Made by a program: the position numbers and the translations under genes. Below the pieces are notes generated by a model. That model searched no databases. It worked only from the letters and a program-made list of their open reading frames with translations, and was not told the origin of the DNA. From Galdieria partita (lineage: Eukaryota > Rhodophyta > Bangiophyceae > Galdieriales > Galdieriaceae), in the NCBI GenBank assembly GCA_025991245.1, contig BQMJ01000003.1, positions 290,693-354,692 on the forward strand: DNA of 64,000 nt, read 5' to 3'. This document shows, in pieces, positions 13,838-26,747 of the stretch; positions within the stretch are counted from its first letter, which is position 1; every line of letters begins with the position of its first letter.

Positions 13838-13888
13838 CACTCAAAGGTATAACTTTGTTATTATTGCAATGCAACATGAAGATATCAA

Positions 13889-16281
13889 TCACTTTTCAGC
13901 ATTATCTATTTTGGAATGCATACTTATATTTTCTAGAATAGGTTGTATAAAATTATACTTTTGCCAAATATCATTTTGAAGATCAGATATTTCCTTTGGG
14001 TCTTGTGCCAGTTCTTCATAGTCCATCAAGAAAACCTCATCTTCCGACAGCAGCAATTGTAATTCTTCACTACTAACAGTTTCCTGCTCTATCAACATAT
14101 TTGCCAACTTGTCTAATAAGCGTCGATTATTTTCAATAACTTTTCTTGCTCTTCGATAAGCTTGTTCAACCAAACGAGTTACTTCTTGGTCTATACATAA
14201 TTTTGTCTCTCCACTTAAATAAACATTATTTCTCAAAGCAAACTCTCTTCCCAAAAATGGATGATTACCAGAAGACTGATCCACATAAATCGGACCGAGG
14301 ATTGAAGACATTCCAAACTTGGTGACCATTTGACGTGCAATATGGGTCACATGTTGAAAGTCATTGGCAGCTCCTGTAGTAACTTGATCCTCTCCAAAAA
14401 CGATTTCCTCAGCAATTCGACCTCCCAAACCAACGGCTAGCTGGCTCTCCAAATACTGTCTTGAATATAAGCCAGTTTCTACTCTACTTTCATCTATAGG
14501 ACTAAAAAATGTTAATCCACCAGCAGAACCTCGAGGAACGATAGATATCTTAAGAACTTGGTCATAGTTAGGTGATAAGGCTCCTACTAAGGCATGTCCA
14601 GCCTCATGATAGGAAACCAAACGTTTGTAATAATCATTAAAAGTAAATTGCTTCTTTTCCGGTCCTAAGAGAATTCGATCCAAAGCATCTTCCAAGTCTT
14701 CTTCCATAATACGTTGATGATCTCGACGAGCAGCCAGAATAGCTGCTTCATTCATTAAATTTTGAAGAGATGCTCCTGAGAATCCTGGAGTTCTTCTTGC
14801 AATATTCTCCAATTGAACAAAACTATCCAACGCCTTTCCTCTTGCATGTACTTTTAAAATGGCAGTTCTTGTATTCATATCTGGCAAGTCAATCACAATT
14901 CTCCTATCAAAACGACCCGCTCTCAACAAGGCTCTATCTAATATATCCGATCGATTAGTCGCAGCCAATACTATAATACCTCTATACATAATATAGTAGG
15001 ACATTCGGTAAGAACGAAAAATAATGTTTGTCGAAAGACTACAACTCACTTATTCTCATCAAAACCATCCATTTCTGTTAATAACTGATTCAGTGTTTGT
15101 TCCCTTTCATCATTTCCTCCAGCAATTCCTGCACCTCGTTGCCTACCTACCGCATCTATTTCATCAATAAAGATAACACAAGGCGCATTCCTTTTGGCTT
15201 GTGCAAACAAATCACGAACACGACTAGCACCAACTCCAACGAACATTTCTACAAATTCTGAACCTGCAATAGAAAAAAAAGCAACTCCAGCTTCACCTGC
15301 TACTGCTCTAGCCAATAAAGTCTTTCCTGTTCCTGGTGGACCCTCTAAGATAACGCCTCTTGGAACTTTTGCACCAACTTGTGAGAACATTTCTGGATTG
15401 CGAACAAATTCAACTACTTCTTGTAATTCTACTTTTACATTATCATAACCTGCAACGTCCTGAAATGTTACACCGACATATACTCTTAGTGAAACTCGTG
15501 CATTGGATCTTTGAAGGTCAAATGGAGCCAATGAACTGCCCAACAAAGACTTTTGTAGAAAATAAAGCAACAGAACAAAAGGTATCGGAAATAGGAGGCC
15601 TTTGAGAAAATAAACGAGTCCACTTTCTTTGTATCTTGGAAGGATTACAACGTCCACCTTATGTTTCGCAAGATACTCAATCAGATTAGAGGTATGTGGT
15701 GGTAATGCACGTAACTTGTATCTTGCACCATCTTTCGTAATGGCTATTAACTGTGACTGATCGGCAGAAAACATTACTCTCATGACTTGACCTTGCTTCA
15801 CTGCTTTCAGTAACTGTGAATATCTCCAAGACCAAACGGAAGGAGCAGTGCTCTTCTGATTAATTTTTCTACTATGAACAAATGACCTAGACTGTCTAAA
15901 GGGATTTGCATAAGTTACGCTCTTATGAAAGGAAGCCGTCAACAAACATAACAAAAAGGCCAGAATAATACGCTTGAGAATTGACCTCCCATTTTCTTGC
16001 AAGTTCTTGTCTTCGAACTGATCATTTGTTTCAACTATGTCCTTTTTACAATTGTTGTTGGGACACTTCCAAGTGTACAACTGAAAAACAACCGCTGAAA
16101 TACGAGGACGGGAAGCACTTGGTGTACAACCACAGCGACAACAGTAATAAAACAGTCTGACTTTATCAAAGGCTCTAATATGAGTGCAACTTGTTTTTCT
16201 TTTCCAACAATTTTGATACGACTGCTTTTTCAGAAAACAAGGTTTCCCAAAATAACGGTCAAAGGCAAACAACAAAGCCAT
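13889..16281 (-). CDS. FTSH: FtsH AAA+ zinc metalloprotease, plastid-targeted
   Basis: Membrane-anchored ATP-dependent protease that degrades damaged or unassembled membrane proteins. Exon 1 16281-15050, exon 2 14981-13889, 68-bp intron inside the AAA domain ([19 protein letters not shown]); 774 aa. A long N-terminal region rich in basic, Cys and Tyr residues precedes two hydrophobic segments (about 95-110 and about 230-255), as expected for a transit peptide plus membrane anchors. Walker A GPPGTGKT is near residue 305, Walker B is [13 protein letters not shown], the second region of homology is RAGRFDRR, and the zinc motif HEAGH is at about 536-540. Red algal plastids usually encode one FtsH as well, so this would be a nuclear paralogue; thylakoid or envelope location is inference. 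It diverges from HSP60 with a 276-bp gap. Confidence 0.9.
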
Positions 16282-16557
16282 GGAATCAAACTATGATACA
16301 AACAATAATATTCATTTGAAAGAACTTGGAAACAACTACATGATAGTGTAAACTATAATCATATTTATAGAAACTAGCTGTCTTCACATCTTGCTTTTTA
16401 TCACTTTCTCTCTATTTAAAGGATATGTTCTCATTGGACTAGAAACTTCCAAAATGTCAATGTAATATCGAGCCGATGTTATCATCAAGGCCGTCGTAGA
16501 TTGTGCATTCCTAGTTGTTGTGTAGAGACAAGTTGTTCGAGTATTTCTGATTTCCAA

Positions 16558-18504
16558 ATGCAAAAAGGAACCAGACTCGTTTATAGTGGCATCAGAAATA
16601 TACTTGCGGGAAGTAAACGAGCGAATAATCTTTCCTTCAAATATTTCAAGTTACAATCGAAAGCAGCTTCAACTTTCAGTTCTGGCAGCATCAGTCAAAA
16701 TGAGAAACTTTGTGTTGGATCGTCCCAGTATTCTCGTTTTCTTTGGAAGAGAAATTTTGCAACTGGAAAAGATCTTCGATTTGCTACGGAAGCAAGGAAC
16801 TTGATGCTAAAGGGTGTCGATTCTCTGGCAGACGCTGTGGAGGTAAGACAAGACGAGGAAATGGATTTTAAAGTAATCATATGCTGTAGGTTACTTTGGG
16901 TCCAAAAGGCAGGAATGTTATTATTGAGCAATCTTTTGGGGCTCCTAAAATTACGAAAGATGGAGTTACAGTAGCTAAGAATATAGAATTTAAGGACAGG
17001 CACATGAATTTAGGAGCACAGTTGGTACGTTCAGTGGCCAATGCAACAAACGATATTGCTGGAGACGGAACTACTACGGCAACAGTACTTGCGAGAGCTA
17101 TTTATGCGGAAGGAATCAAGGCAGTGGCAGCTGGAATGAATCCTATGGATGTGAAGAGAGGAATTGATCAAGCAGTAAAGGCCGTGACAGAGAAGTTAAG
17201 AGCCATGTCTAGGAAGATCAATTCGAAAGAAGAGATACAACAGGTGAGCATATTTTAGTATTGGATAAAGTTGGATTAAGTTTGGTCGATTCAAATAGGT
17301 TGCCACAATATCTGCCAATGGAGACGAAGAAATAGGCAGTTTGATTGCCAAAGCTATGGAAGCCGTTGGAAGAGAAGGCACTATTACTGTCTCGGATGGA
17401 AAGACTGTAGAGAATGAATTGGAAGTAGTCGAAGGACTCAAGTTTGATCGTGGATATATTTCTCCTTATTTTGTTACAGACGCGAAGACTCAAAAGTGCG
17501 AATTTGAAAATCCACTAATTTTGTGTGTAGAGAAGAAGATATCTTCCGTGAATGCGATGCTTCCTTTACTTGAAAATGTTATTCGTTCACAGCGTCCTTT
17601 GCTCATCATAGCAGAAGATGTTGAATCGGAAGCTTTGGCTACTTTGGTAGTAAACAAGTTAAGAGGAGGTATCAAAGTTTGTGCTGTCAAGGCGCCAGGA
17701 TTTGGAGAAAATAGAAAAGCCAATCTTCAAGATATTTGTGTTTTGACTGGTGGGCAATTGGTTAGTGATGATTTGGATGTTAAGTTGGAGAATGTAGACA
17801 TGTCTATGCTTGGTCAAGCTAAGAAGATTTCCATTTCAAAAGATGATACTATTATTCTGGATGGTCAAGGAGATAAGAGAATGATTCAAGAACGTTGTGA
17901 TATGTTACGAGATATGATTGAGAAGTCGACTTCTGAATATGAAAAGGAAAAGTTACAAGAAAGACTAGCGAAATTGTCTGGTGGTGTTGCAGTCTTGAAA
18001 GTTGGAGGCTCTTCTGAAGTGGAAGTAAATGAGAAGAAGGATCGTATCAATGATGCATTGAATGCAACGAGAGCTGCAGTTGAAGAAGGAATTGTTCCGG
18101 GAGGTGGAAGTGCACTTTTGTATGCTTCTCGAGATGCTTTAAAGGATGCTCAAGGAAAGAACTTTGATCAGAATGTAGGTATTGATATTGTACGCAAGGC
18201 ATTGAGGAGACCCACTTTAGCTATTGCGAAGAATGCTGGTGTAGAAGGCTCCGTAGTTGTTGAACGTTTATTACAATCGAAAGAGATGATTGGTTATGAT
18301 GCAGCGAAGGATCAGTATTGTGACCTGGTTCAGGCGGGAATTATTGATCCTACAAAAGTCGTTCGAACAGCCTTGGAAAGAGCTGCAAGTGTTGCAGGAC
18401 TGATGACTACAACAGAGTGTATGGTAGTTGAGTTGCCAAAGGAAGAAGAAAACTCTCATGGAGCTGCTGGAGCTGGCGGAATGGGAGGAATGGATATGTA
18501 TTAA
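16558..18504 (+). CDS. HSP60: Mitochondrial chaperonin HSP60 precursor
   Basis: Mitochondrial matrix group I chaperonin. Three exons: 16558-16842, 16890-17243 and 17299-18504 (introns of 47 and 55 bp); 614 aa. The presequence of about 60 residues is basic, hydroxylated and free of acidic residues, with [11 protein letters not shown] near the likely cleavage region. Mature motifs: [50 protein letters not shown] and the C-terminal GGMGGMDMY tail typical of mitochondrial HSP60. [16 protein letters not shown] also fits the mitochondrial type and differs from the plastid-type paralogue at 1.3-3.2 kb. The frame is open upstream from a TTG, but the first ATG is at 16558. Confidence 0.95.
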
Positions 18505-18867
18505 TCTTTTTATGAAAAGGAGTTTGATAGGATAATAATAAAGAACCTTCGTTATATGCTTGTTTAGGTTGAATGCTTTGTTAGTTTTATACATAAGCTT
18601 GATATGGTCGAGCATTTCTATGATTATATCCCAAAGGAATAATTGTCCTAGAACACTTCAACATATTCATTTCATTGTAGCTTTGTGTTCCTTGTCTGTA
18701 AATAGAAAGTTTCTACATATATACAATGGATTCGTTCTTTGCTGTTCAATTTTCAAAAAGATATGGAAACTTCCTTTAGAAAAAACAAAAGTACTTGCAG
18801 TTCAACCCCTTTCAACGCGACAAGTCCCAATAGTTCTTTGACAAAAAGGAATTTCAACAACTTTTTT
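18505..18867. other. Intergenic region, no gene seen
   Basis: About 360 bp between the HSP60 stop and the putative microgene. Open frames here lack an early ATG and resemble nothing. Likely 3' untranslated sequence of HSP60 and of the opposite-strand microgene, which has an AATAAA overlapping its stop. Confidence 0.5.
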
Positions 18868-19070
18868 TTATTCACTTGAAAACCAGAGACTAGAAAAACT
18901 TTACTCACAGGAAATGCAACGTAGAGAAACACTTACTCTTCGTCAAAATCATCTTGGGTCATTCGAGTAAAGTTTGGAACCCTATAAGGTTTCTCCAGCC
19001 CACCAGGGAACCCCGAAACACTTTCAGAAACCTCCATAGACTCTGTTCCTGTCTCATCCATTTCTTCCAT
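18868..19070 (-). CDS. Possible 51-residue acidic microprotein, two exons
   Basis: Not recognised. ATG at 19070 opens a frame that ends TQDDFDEE and a stop at 18933 if unspliced (45 aa). The bases around that stop form a strong 5' splice site (GAGTAAGTG), and a 47-bp GT-AG intron (18890-18936), the typical length here, continues the frame to ...DDFDEDLWFSSE, stop at 18868, with AATAAA overlapping the stop. The product is acidic with a basic/aromatic centre (GLEKPYRVPNF). Its ATG is 18 bp from that of the divergent dCMP deaminase gene, the same tight head-to-head spacing as two clear gene pairs further right. It could instead be noncoding antisense sequence. Confidence 0.4.
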
Positions 19071-19088
19071 CGAAATGCCCTCCAAGAA

Positions 19089-20205
19089 ATGATTGTCGGA
19101 ATTATTGGAACTTGTTGTGCCGGCAAAAGGACTTTGTCAAAGATACTTGTGGAAGAGCATAGCTTTCACGAGTCTGTCAAATATGAAACTGACTGTAGTG
19201 CAGTTGAAAAGTGGGTAGAACAAGGATGGAAAAAAGACTGCTTCATTGTCGTTATTTTGAATTGTTGGCAACAAGTATCGAATGTTCCTTCGTTTAGTTG
19301 AGTTTTATTGAAGACTCTATTGGATAGTTGACTCTCTTGAGAAAGCGTCCTTTCTTTCTTCTTGTTTCGATAGATGCACCTTTATTGTTACGATTCAAGA
19401 GAGCTTTGAAAGTTCTATGTTGTGATTCTTTGGAATCTTTTGTAAAAGAACACGATCAACAACTTTTTGACGTTAGTTTTTGCAATTATGGAAAACACAA
19501 AGTATGTATAATAAGCAAGTCAGCCTTTGTTATATTTATTTATCTCTTTGCTAGTTGAACAAAACCGACCAACACTGGGAACTATCTACACTCGGTAGTT
19601 CAATGCATTCTGCCGATATTCAAATATTCAATGACGATAGTTTAGAAGTTTTACGAAACAAAATCAATTCTATCGGAATAGCCAATCCGGAAAGACTAAG
19701 ACCTTCCTGGAATATTTATTTTATTAGGATTGCATATTTAGCTGCAACTCGAAGTAACTGCATGAAGCGACGTGTAGGAGCATTGGTCGTTCGCGATAAT
19801 CGCATAGTATCGACTGGATATAATGGAACGCCTATTGGTACTACCAACTGCAATGAGTCTGGTTGTCTCCGATGCAATAGTTTAGCAAATGCAGGACGCT
19901 ATTTGGATGAATGCCTTTGTCTTCACGCAGAAGAGAACGCAATCATTGAAGCAGGAAGAGAACGCTGTAAACATGCCACATTATATTCTAATGTATTTCC
20001 TTGTCTTTCTTGTGCCAAAAAAATTGTTCAGGCAGGCATTTCCAAAGTTGTTTATCATTCTGAGTATTCCATCGATATCGCAGCGAAGAAACTTTTCCAC
20101 GCAGCCAATATTGAAGTTGTTCAAATCTTAGATGAGAATTTGACAGGGCTCCTCGATGGGTTATCCCTGCAGAGTTCATCACTACAAAGAAATAAAATGC
20201 ATTGA
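19089..20205 (+). CDS. DCD1: dCMP deaminase with N-terminal kinase-like domain
   Basis: Zinc enzyme converting dCMP to dUMP for thymidylate synthesis. Three exons, 19089-19274, 19328-19501 and 19555-20205 (two 53-bp introns); 336 aa. The N-terminus (GIIGTCCAGKRTLSK) is a P-loop-like nucleotide-kinase fold, followed by LRKRPFFLLVSIDAP; this fusion is typical of fungal Dcd1. The deaminase domain has RPSWNIYFIRIAYLAATRS, MKRRVGALVV, a Cys-rich insertion, HAEEN (about 244-248, catalytic His and Glu) and PCLSC (about 269-273), the zinc ligands. The C-terminal ~25 residues are Ser/Leu-rich. It is tail-to-tail with NOC2, the stops 20 bp apart. Confidence 0.9.
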
Positions 20206-20225
20206 ATCCTTGAACATATCCATTC

Positions 20226-22334
20226 TTATTCAGTAAGGACTAGTTCTTCCACCCAATCCTCGTCATTGGAGACCGAATCCTTTGCATTTCCATATGACGG
20301 CTCTTTTCTTTTCATCTGTTCTTCCTTGGATGGAGTGTTATTTGATAAAGTCCATGACTCCTCTAGATCTATGACAGTAGAGGTGAGCAGTTTCTCTTCT
20401 TTGATCAATCGTTGTTGTTCCAAGTCCAAGAACATTTCCATCGGTGTTCTTTCTCCTGAGGGAAATCCAAGAGGAGAACACAATGTTTCACTTTTCAATT
20501 GTGTTGGCCCACAATTGGATTGTCTTCGAAGTTTCCTAATCAAATTAGCATTTTCTTCCATTTGTTGCGTCAATTCCTTAATTATTTGACGAAACTTGGA
20601 TACCTTGGTTTCCTTCATAAAGTCATTCAAGGAAATTACTGTTGGAACAATCAGCTCTGGGAATGCAACGTTTCTAGATAATATTGAAAAATGTTCGGCG
20701 AGTAAATAGACGACTTGAGAAACAACTCCATCACGAAAGGCTCTGGTATTCAGTTGCTTTTCTGGTATTCGTAAAGTGGTTCTCCAAATCAGTGGCTTAT
20801 CTTTTACTTCATTACTCGTTGGTTTCTTCTTCAGTTCAGCACAAAAAAGCACACGAGTCAAACTACTTGCAAGAGGTATATATATATTTGCTTGCTTCAT
20901 CAAGTCATTTAGAAAGTGAATGCAATGGAATAACAAACCAAAACAATTGGGTGAATATGAAAAATTCAAAACTCCCAATACTATTTGGACATAAGGATAA
21001 ATAAGTGTCCTCAACTGATCTTTCTGTGGATAGGAAGATAGAACCATTCCATATAACCGAAGTTGGTTGATGAACTGCCAGTTTTCTACCAAATAACGAA
21101 ATTCCTTTCCTTCCGAAGTAATGACTCGTTTCAAGACAATCGCAAGCTCTCTCAAATGAACAAATATGGAAGAGTATGAAATTCCCATATCCATTCCAAA
21201 CAAGTCAACCAAACTGTTAGCTGCAAACAAAACCACAGGAAGTCTACGAAGATTTCCTTGTTTAGCAACTTCGTCTTTAAAGGTAGACTGCATTTTCTTC
21301 AATATATTTGGCAAATATCTGTCCGAGTCAAATAAAGACCAACAATATAAAGTAAAATATGCCATTGCTCTGGTGCTTTCCTCTTCTGCATACGCCCAAG
21401 TGGAAATCACACTTTTGATCCAAGCTCGAGCAAATTTGACCAACTTTAGCAAATATGGTGAGCATCTTCGTGCAACCTTTAATAAATACCTCTTCATTCC
21501 TTCATTAGAAATAGTTTCTAATAACAACCTCAGATAATAAAAGAAGACCTTCATTGGAGCTCGAAGACTTTTCCATTTCTTGGAAGCTTCCACCTTCCAA
21601 CGCTCTAAACTTTTAGGATCATCCAAAACCATCTTGTCCAGTTTGTCTAAATCTTCAACTCCTAATACAAAATCCAAGGACTTTGGAATAAGCTCCAAGC
21701 AGAGCTTCATGCTGTTTTGATAAACTCGCAAATCAAGGAAATGAACACTATTAGAAATAAACCCAGTTTCTGATAAGTGCATCTCTTCTACTGAGTGACC
21801 CTTTCTATTCGAAATGGTTGCCTTCTTCTTATCAGCACTAGCTTTATTTAAAGTCGTTGCGGTTGAAGCAAGAGTGGGCAACTGATTCGACTCGATAATC
21901 ATACACCCAGCACGAAAAATCTTCACCATACGGGTTATATTAACTCGCAAGCATTTTCTATGTTCCACTTGTTCTTGCACACTTTGCAGCAGTTCTCTGT
22001 CCACCCATATTGCAACGCTTGATAGAGGAGCATTTTCATCCGTTTCTTCCTTTTCGTTAAGATCTCTATCAGTCAGATGGTTTGTTGATTCCTCTGAAAC
22101 GTCATTTTTGTCCATGACATGGAATGGCTGTGTTTTCTTCATTGACTTGTCAAGACGAGGCTGAGAAACTCTGGACATCTCTTCCTTTCTTTTGGTTCTT
22201 TTCTTGGTCACTTTTGTAGGACTAGGATTTGTAACATCCTCTCCGCTTTCCAAGATATCAAAGAGTTGTTCCAGAGACATATGGTCTATTTTACTTGCTG
22301 ACCTCTTCTTCGTCGGTGTTTGGGTTGTGGACAT
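20226..22334 (-). CDS. NOC2: Nucleolar complex protein 2 (NOC2)
   Basis: Noc2 family protein needed for nuclear 60S pre-ribosome maturation and export. One exon, 702 aa from the first ATG at 22334 (an upstream TTG frame was ignored). The N-terminus is basic (TPTKKRSASK, TKKRTKRKEE), as expected for a nuclear/nucleolar protein. The conserved core contains YVQIVLGVLNFS with FHCIHFLNDL, RIPEKQLNTRAFRDGVVSQV and VAFPELIVPTVISLNDFMKE with KFRQIIKELTQQMEENANLI, the diagnostic Noc2 C-terminal block. The last ~90 residues are acidic and less conserved. It is the downstream neighbour of ChlH on the same strand, 90 bp from the ChlH stop. Confidence 0.87.
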   Translation of the reverse strand: MSTTQTPTKKRSASKIDHMSLEQLFDILESGEDVTNPSPTKVTKKRTKRKEEMSRVSQPRLDKSMKKTQPFHVMDKNDVSEESTNHLTDRDLNEKEETDENAPLSSVAIWVDRELLQSVQEQVEHRKCLRVNITRMVKIFRAGCMIIESNQLPTLASTATTLNKASADKKKATISNRKGHSVEEMHLSETGFISNSVHFLDLRVYQNSMKLCLELIPKSLDFVLGVEDLDKLDKMVLDDPKSLERWKVEASKKWKSLRAPMKVFFYYLRLLLETISNEGMKRYLLKVARRCSPYLLKLVKFARAWIKSVISTWAYAEEESTRAMAYFTLYCWSLFDSDRYLPNILKKMQSTFKDEVAKQGNLRRLPVVLFAANSLVDLFGMDMGISYSSIFVHLRELAIVLKRVITSEGKEFRYLVENWQFINQLRLYGMVLSSYPQKDQLRTLIYPYVQIVLGVLNFSYSPNCFGLLFHCIHFLNDLMKQANIYIPLASSLTRVLFCAELKKKPTSNEVKDKPLIWRTTLRIPEKQLNTRAFRDGVVSQVVYLLAEHFSILSRNVAFPELIVPTVISLNDFMKETKVSKFRQIIKELTQQMEENANLIRKLRRQSNCGPTQLKSETLCSPLGFPSGERTPMEMFLDLEQQRLIKEEKLLTSTVIDLEESWTLSNNTPSKEEQMKRKEPSYGNAKDSVSNDEDWVEELVLTE

Positions 22335-22424
22335 TTCTATCTGCAATGATGATGTCGAGGGAATCGTTCATTTTGCCTTACAAACAAAACGCTCTTTATG
22401 CAACATATCATATACTGTTTTCAG

Positions 22425-25400
22425 TTACTCTATTCCTTCTATTCTATCTTCCACTTGTTGATAAAGCTCTCTCAATCTTGCTATATTTTCTTCTGATGTT
22501 TCCCAATACTGTCTACCATTTGCTTCCAACAAAGTACTAATCATTTGACGAAAAGAGTTGGGGTTCATATTCAACAATCTATTCCGCATACTCTCATCTT
22601 TCACAAATGTATCGTTTGCTTCTTCATAAACCCAATTGTCAACAGCACCAGCTGAAGCAGACCAACCCATCGTGTTTCTCAATCTCTTGCTTAACTCTCT
22701 TGCTCCTTCATAACCTGAAGAAAGCATTCCTTCATACCACTTTGGATTCAGAAGTTTCGTTCTTGTATCCAAACGAACCATTTCCTCCAGACTTCTCACT
22801 TGAGCATTGGCTGTTGTGGTATCTGCAATGTAAGAAACTGGCTTCTTCTTATCTGTCCTCAAACTTTGTACCAATTTGGTTGGATCAGCATCAAAATAAT
22901 GACTTACATCTGTCAACGAAATTTCAGACGAATCAAGATTTTGAAAAGTTACCGAAGCACTTTTTAGGACCGTCTCAAACAAGTCTCTTTTCTGTTCCAT
23001 GACTCCTGGACGATCAGAATTGAACGCAAAACTTTTTCTTGAAACATACATATCGTGAAGCTGTTTTTCATCTTCCCAACCTCCATTCTCTATAGCAATA
23101 CCAATATTACTCGAATAAGAACCAGAAGAATTGGAAAATACTCGACTAGCAGCATCACGAATAGGACAATTCCATTCCTTCGCTTGTAACAACGCATGTT
23201 TTCGAATAAAATTGTGTTCCAGAGGCTCATCAGCTTCCGCTGCCATTTTAATACCGCGATCAAGCAAAGACATTTGATTAATAAACAAGTCACGGAAAAC
23301 TCCAGAACAGTTCACAACCACATCAATTCTGGGTCGGCCCAACTCTTCTAAAGGTACTAGTCTCAGCTTGTTTATTCTTCCCAACTGATCTGGTTCAGGT
23401 TGCACTCCTACCAACCAAAGAACTTGTGCAAGAGATTCTCCATACGTCTTTATATTGTCAGTACCCCATAATACCATGGCAATGGTTTCTGGATAAGTTT
23501 CCTTATCTTCACTTTCCAAACGATAACGTTCCAAAAGACGATCTACTACTATCTTTGCTGTCTTTATGGCTGCATTGGTGGGAATACTTTGTGGATCTAA
23601 AGCATGAATATTCTTTCCTGTTGGTAAGACATCGGGATTGCGAATAGGATCTCCTCCAGGTCCAGGAATAACATATTCTCCATTCAATGCCTTAATGAGA
23701 GAAGAAAGCTCCTGATCAGATACCAACTGATGCAAACAGAATTCCAAATATTTCACTATAGGCTTCATATCTTCCTCAGAATAGGAACTAAAACCGTACT
23801 TTTCTAGTACGCTTTTCCACGGAGATTGTTTCTTAGAAAACCAATCTGTAAGGAATCCAATAGATGCCTTTTCCACTCGTCCTTCTTCATTGATGGCATG
23901 ACTGACAATACTATGTACTGTTTCTCGACAAGCCAATGTAATAGTTTGAAGAAGCTCAACATCCTCTAGAATACCTCTATCTGCATTAGAATATATCTCT
24001 TCTATACTTCTATGAATGGATTCGGCTAGTATTCTAGGAATAGCTTTGATGGGTTCTTTTTCTTCGGGTCTGTCAATACATGCAATATTGACTAGTGTGG
24101 CTACGGCTTCTTCTGCTGTAGGAGGTCTCCCAATAGTATGCAAACCACAAGGAAGTAATCGGGACTCTATTTCCATTAGTCTTCGATATATTATTCCTAC
24201 CAATTGATCACGTTGTTCTATATTCAAACTATTCGCATCTGTATCAGGAAATGAAATATCCTTTTCAAAATTACATTGTTTTGCTTTCTCCACAATAGTG
24301 TTACATATTTGGGCTGCTCGCATGGATGAATTCTTTAAACTTTGATAGGAAGAAACCAGTTCTGACAGTTCTTTCAATCCTTTGTATAATCCTGCATTCT
24401 CTGCTGGTGGCGTCAGATAAGAAATACAACTAGCGTAAGATCTCCTCTTGGCAATAGTGGCTTCTGAAGGATTATTTGCAGCATAATAATAAATGTTGGG
24501 AATAGAATGTATTAGACGATCAGGATAACAAGAAGCAGCCATTCCTACTTGTTTTCCAGGCATAAACTCTAAAGAGCCATGTGTTCCAAAATGTAAGACA
24601 GCATCAGCTTGAAATACTCTTTCTAAATATGTATAATATGCAGCAAAACCATGATGAGGACTAGCACTTTTAGAAAATAACAGTCTCATAGGATCTCCTT
24701 CGTAGCCAAAAGAAGGTTGAACACCTACAAAAATATTTCCATAATGTTTGCCAAAGATCAACAAATGACGACCATCAGAATTCAAATGACCAGGAGGCTT
24801 TCCCCAATTGGTTTCTAAATCTTCAGAATAATCACAAAGTTGTCGATACTCATCTACGCTCATTCGATAGGCTACGTTCAATTCTGGCGAAGTCAACTGA
24901 GCTTCCTTATCGTGAACTATTTCATTCAATAGCTCTGCAGGTGTAGCTGGAATAGGTCCCACATTATAACCCTGTTCTTTTAATGCTTCCAATACGCGAT
25001 GGATACTACCAAAGACATCTAAATATGCAGCAGTGCCAACGTTACCCTTGTCAGGTGGAAAAGAAAAAACTGTAATAGCCAACTTCTTTTGACAAGTAGG
25101 AATTTTACCAAGACGAGCCCATTTCAAGGCACGCTGTGCAAGAATATTCACGCGATCGTAAAGGGGGATAGAACGTCCAGTAGGTCCATCTCTTCCAGAG
25201 TAAATCAAAGGCTCTATTGCACCATCCAACTCAGGAAGCGAAACTTGTAAAGCCACTTGGATAGGATGAAGTCCAAGGTCACTACTTTCCCATTCCTCTG
25301 TAGTTTGGAATACCAATGGAACCGAACATAAATAAGGCCTATTCAGCTTTTGCAATGCTTCAACTGCTTTGCGATGGTCTTGTCGAGCAGGTCCTCCAAC

Positions 25401-26747
25401 TAATGCAAATCCTGTTAGAGAGACTACTGAATCGACAATAGGACTCAATGTACTCTTTCCATTCATATCCAATGCATAAAAATATTTCGCTATAGGTATA
25501 GAAAAGTCTAGCCCTCCACTAAACACAGGAATGATCTTTGCTCCAAGTGCTTCCAATTCCTGACAAATAGAAACGTAATGACAATCATCTCCAGTAATCA
25601 AATGAGTTCTTTGCATAAGAAGACCAACAACAGGAGAAGCACTGTTCAGTCCTGCAAGTGGTGCATGTTCCTTATTGTACCAATTCCAGTACTCGGTGGA
25701 ATCTTCAAACATCTTGGGTGCTACAGGATGCCATATGCCGATATCAGGATATACAACAGGATCCTGAACTTGACCAATGGAAACATTCTTAGTAGAAGAA
25801 ACATACTGTCTAGCAATCATAAGAAGAAAATTTTCAATGTTCTCTGGTGAACCTCCCAGCCAATATTGAAAGCTCAACATAAACGAACGTGCATCTTGTG
25901 CCTTGTCACTAGGCAAGTACTTTAGAACTTTGGGAAGAGTTCTCAACATTTTTAACATTCCTTCTTCAAAAGAAGCACCACTCTCCTTGCGTTTCTTTCT
26001 CATAAACTGAGCAATAGCTGACTTGCTTTGTCCCAAACGAGATAATGAAAAAGATCCCAATTTGTTTAGTCTCATCACTTCGGGCATTGATGGAAAAACA
26101 ATACAAGCGTCCAATTGATCTCTGTAAGGCTGCACGGCTTCAACAACCTTTTCAGCCAATTCTTGAACAAATATTAGAGAACCAATAAAGATATTTGCAG
26201 AAGCTACGTCTTTCTTTAACATTTCAAAATTTTCTGGTGATCGCAACTCTTCCAAGAGATAACCTGAAACTTGAAATGAGATATTTCTATCGCTCGAATG
26301 AATGGACTTGACGGCAGCAGTTATAGCGGACTGATATTGCGACTCCAAGACAACATAGACCAGTTTTACTACTTTTTTGTCTGACACCGAAGGGGGATCC
26401 AATCTTCTTACGGTGGGACTAGAACTAGTATACAACCCCGACTCTCCCAAGGAAGCCTTTGCTTGGCAAACATAAACATGCCTTTGTTTTCTTCGATCTG
26501 CCAGTGAACCTTGACCAAAACGTCTATTTGACTCAGTGTTCAGACATCTGAGACCTAAGAAAGACGATGGCCACTGGTTTTTTTCCCTGCCAACTAGTTG
26601 AAAACGTAGCTTTCGACAATAGTGACAAGTGGAAGTATTACAAGTGGTAACAACGGAAGAACCCGAAAGTTTCTCAAAAACAAACGAAACCTTCTTTCCC
26701 TCCCAAACATAAGTGTCGACTGCAAACTTATGAAAAGTGTTCACCAT
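22425..26747 (-). CDS. CHLH: Magnesium chelatase subunit H, plastid
   Basis: Large porphyrin-binding subunit of magnesium chelatase, which inserts Mg into protoporphyrin IX with ChlI and ChlD, the first committed step of chlorophyll synthesis in the plastid. Single exon, 1440 aa, slightly longer than a typical ChlH because of a ~110-residue presequence rich in Ser, Arg and Cys. [13 protein letters not shown]-type start ([13 protein letters not shown]), [59 protein letters not shown] and [20 protein letters not shown] are characteristic of ChlH/CobN. The lack of any intron in a 4.3-kb gene contrasts with its neighbours. A cobaltochelatase CobN is unlikely given the plant/cyanobacterial-type motifs and the presequence. 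Confidence 0.97.
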   Translation of the reverse strand: MVNTFHKFAVDTYVWEGKKVSFVFEKLSGSSVVTTCNTSTCHYCRKLRFQLVGREKNQWPSSFLGLRCLNTESNRRFGQGSLADRRKQRHVYVCQAKASLGESGLYTSSSPTVRRLDPPSVSDKKVVKLVYVVLESQYQSAITAAVKSIHSSDRNISFQVSGYLLEELRSPENFEMLKKDVASANIFIGSLIFVQELAEKVVEAVQPYRDQLDACIVFPSMPEVMRLNKLGSFSLSRLGQSKSAIAQFMRKKRKESGASFEEGMLKMLRTLPKVLKYLPSDKAQDARSFMLSFQYWLGGSPENIENFLLMIARQYVSSTKNVSIGQVQDPVVYPDIGIWHPVAPKMFEDSTEYWNWYNKEHAPLAGLNSASPVVGLLMQRTHLITGDDCHYVSICQELEALGAKIIPVFSGGLDFSIPIAKYFYALDMNGKSTLSPIVDSVVSLTGFALVGGPARQDHRKAVEALQKLNRPYLCSVPLVFQTTEEWESSDLGLHPIQVALQVSLPELDGAIEPLIYSGRDGPTGRSIPLYDRVNILAQRALKWARLGKIPTCQKKLAITVFSFPPDKGNVGTAAYLDVFGSIHRVLEALKEQGYNVGPIPATPAELLNEIVHDKEAQLTSPELNVAYRMSVDEYRQLCDYSEDLETNWGKPPGHLNSDGRHLLIFGKHYGNIFVGVQPSFGYEGDPMRLLFSKSASPHHGFAAYYTYLERVFQADAVLHFGTHGSLEFMPGKQVGMAASCYPDRLIHSIPNIYYYAANNPSEATIAKRRSYASCISYLTPPAENAGLYKGLKELSELVSSYQSLKNSSMRAAQICNTIVEKAKQCNFEKDISFPDTDANSLNIEQRDQLVGIIYRRLMEIESRLLPCGLHTIGRPPTAEEAVATLVNIACIDRPEEKEPIKAIPRILAESIHRSIEEIYSNADRGILEDVELLQTITLACRETVHSIVSHAINEEGRVEKASIGFLTDWFSKKQSPWKSVLEKYGFSSYSEEDMKPIVKYLEFCLHQLVSDQELSSLIKALNGEYVIPGPGGDPIRNPDVLPTGKNIHALDPQSIPTNAAIKTAKIVVDRLLERYRLESEDKETYPETIAMVLWGTDNIKTYGESLAQVLWLVGVQPEPDQLGRINKLRLVPLEELGRPRIDVVVNCSGVFRDLFINQMSLLDRGIKMAAEADEPLEHNFIRKHALLQAKEWNCPIRDAASRVFSNSSGSYSSNIGIAIENGGWEDEKQLHDMYVSRKSFAFNSDRPGVMEQKRDLFETVLKSASVTFQNLDSSEISLTDVSHYFDADPTKLVQSLRTDKKKPVSYIADTTTANAQVRSLEEMVRLDTRTKLLNPKWYEGMLSSGYEGARELSKRLRNTMGWSASAGAVDNWVYEEANDTFVKDESMRNRLLNMNPNSFRQMISTLLEANGRQYWETSEENIARLRELYQQVEDRIEGIE

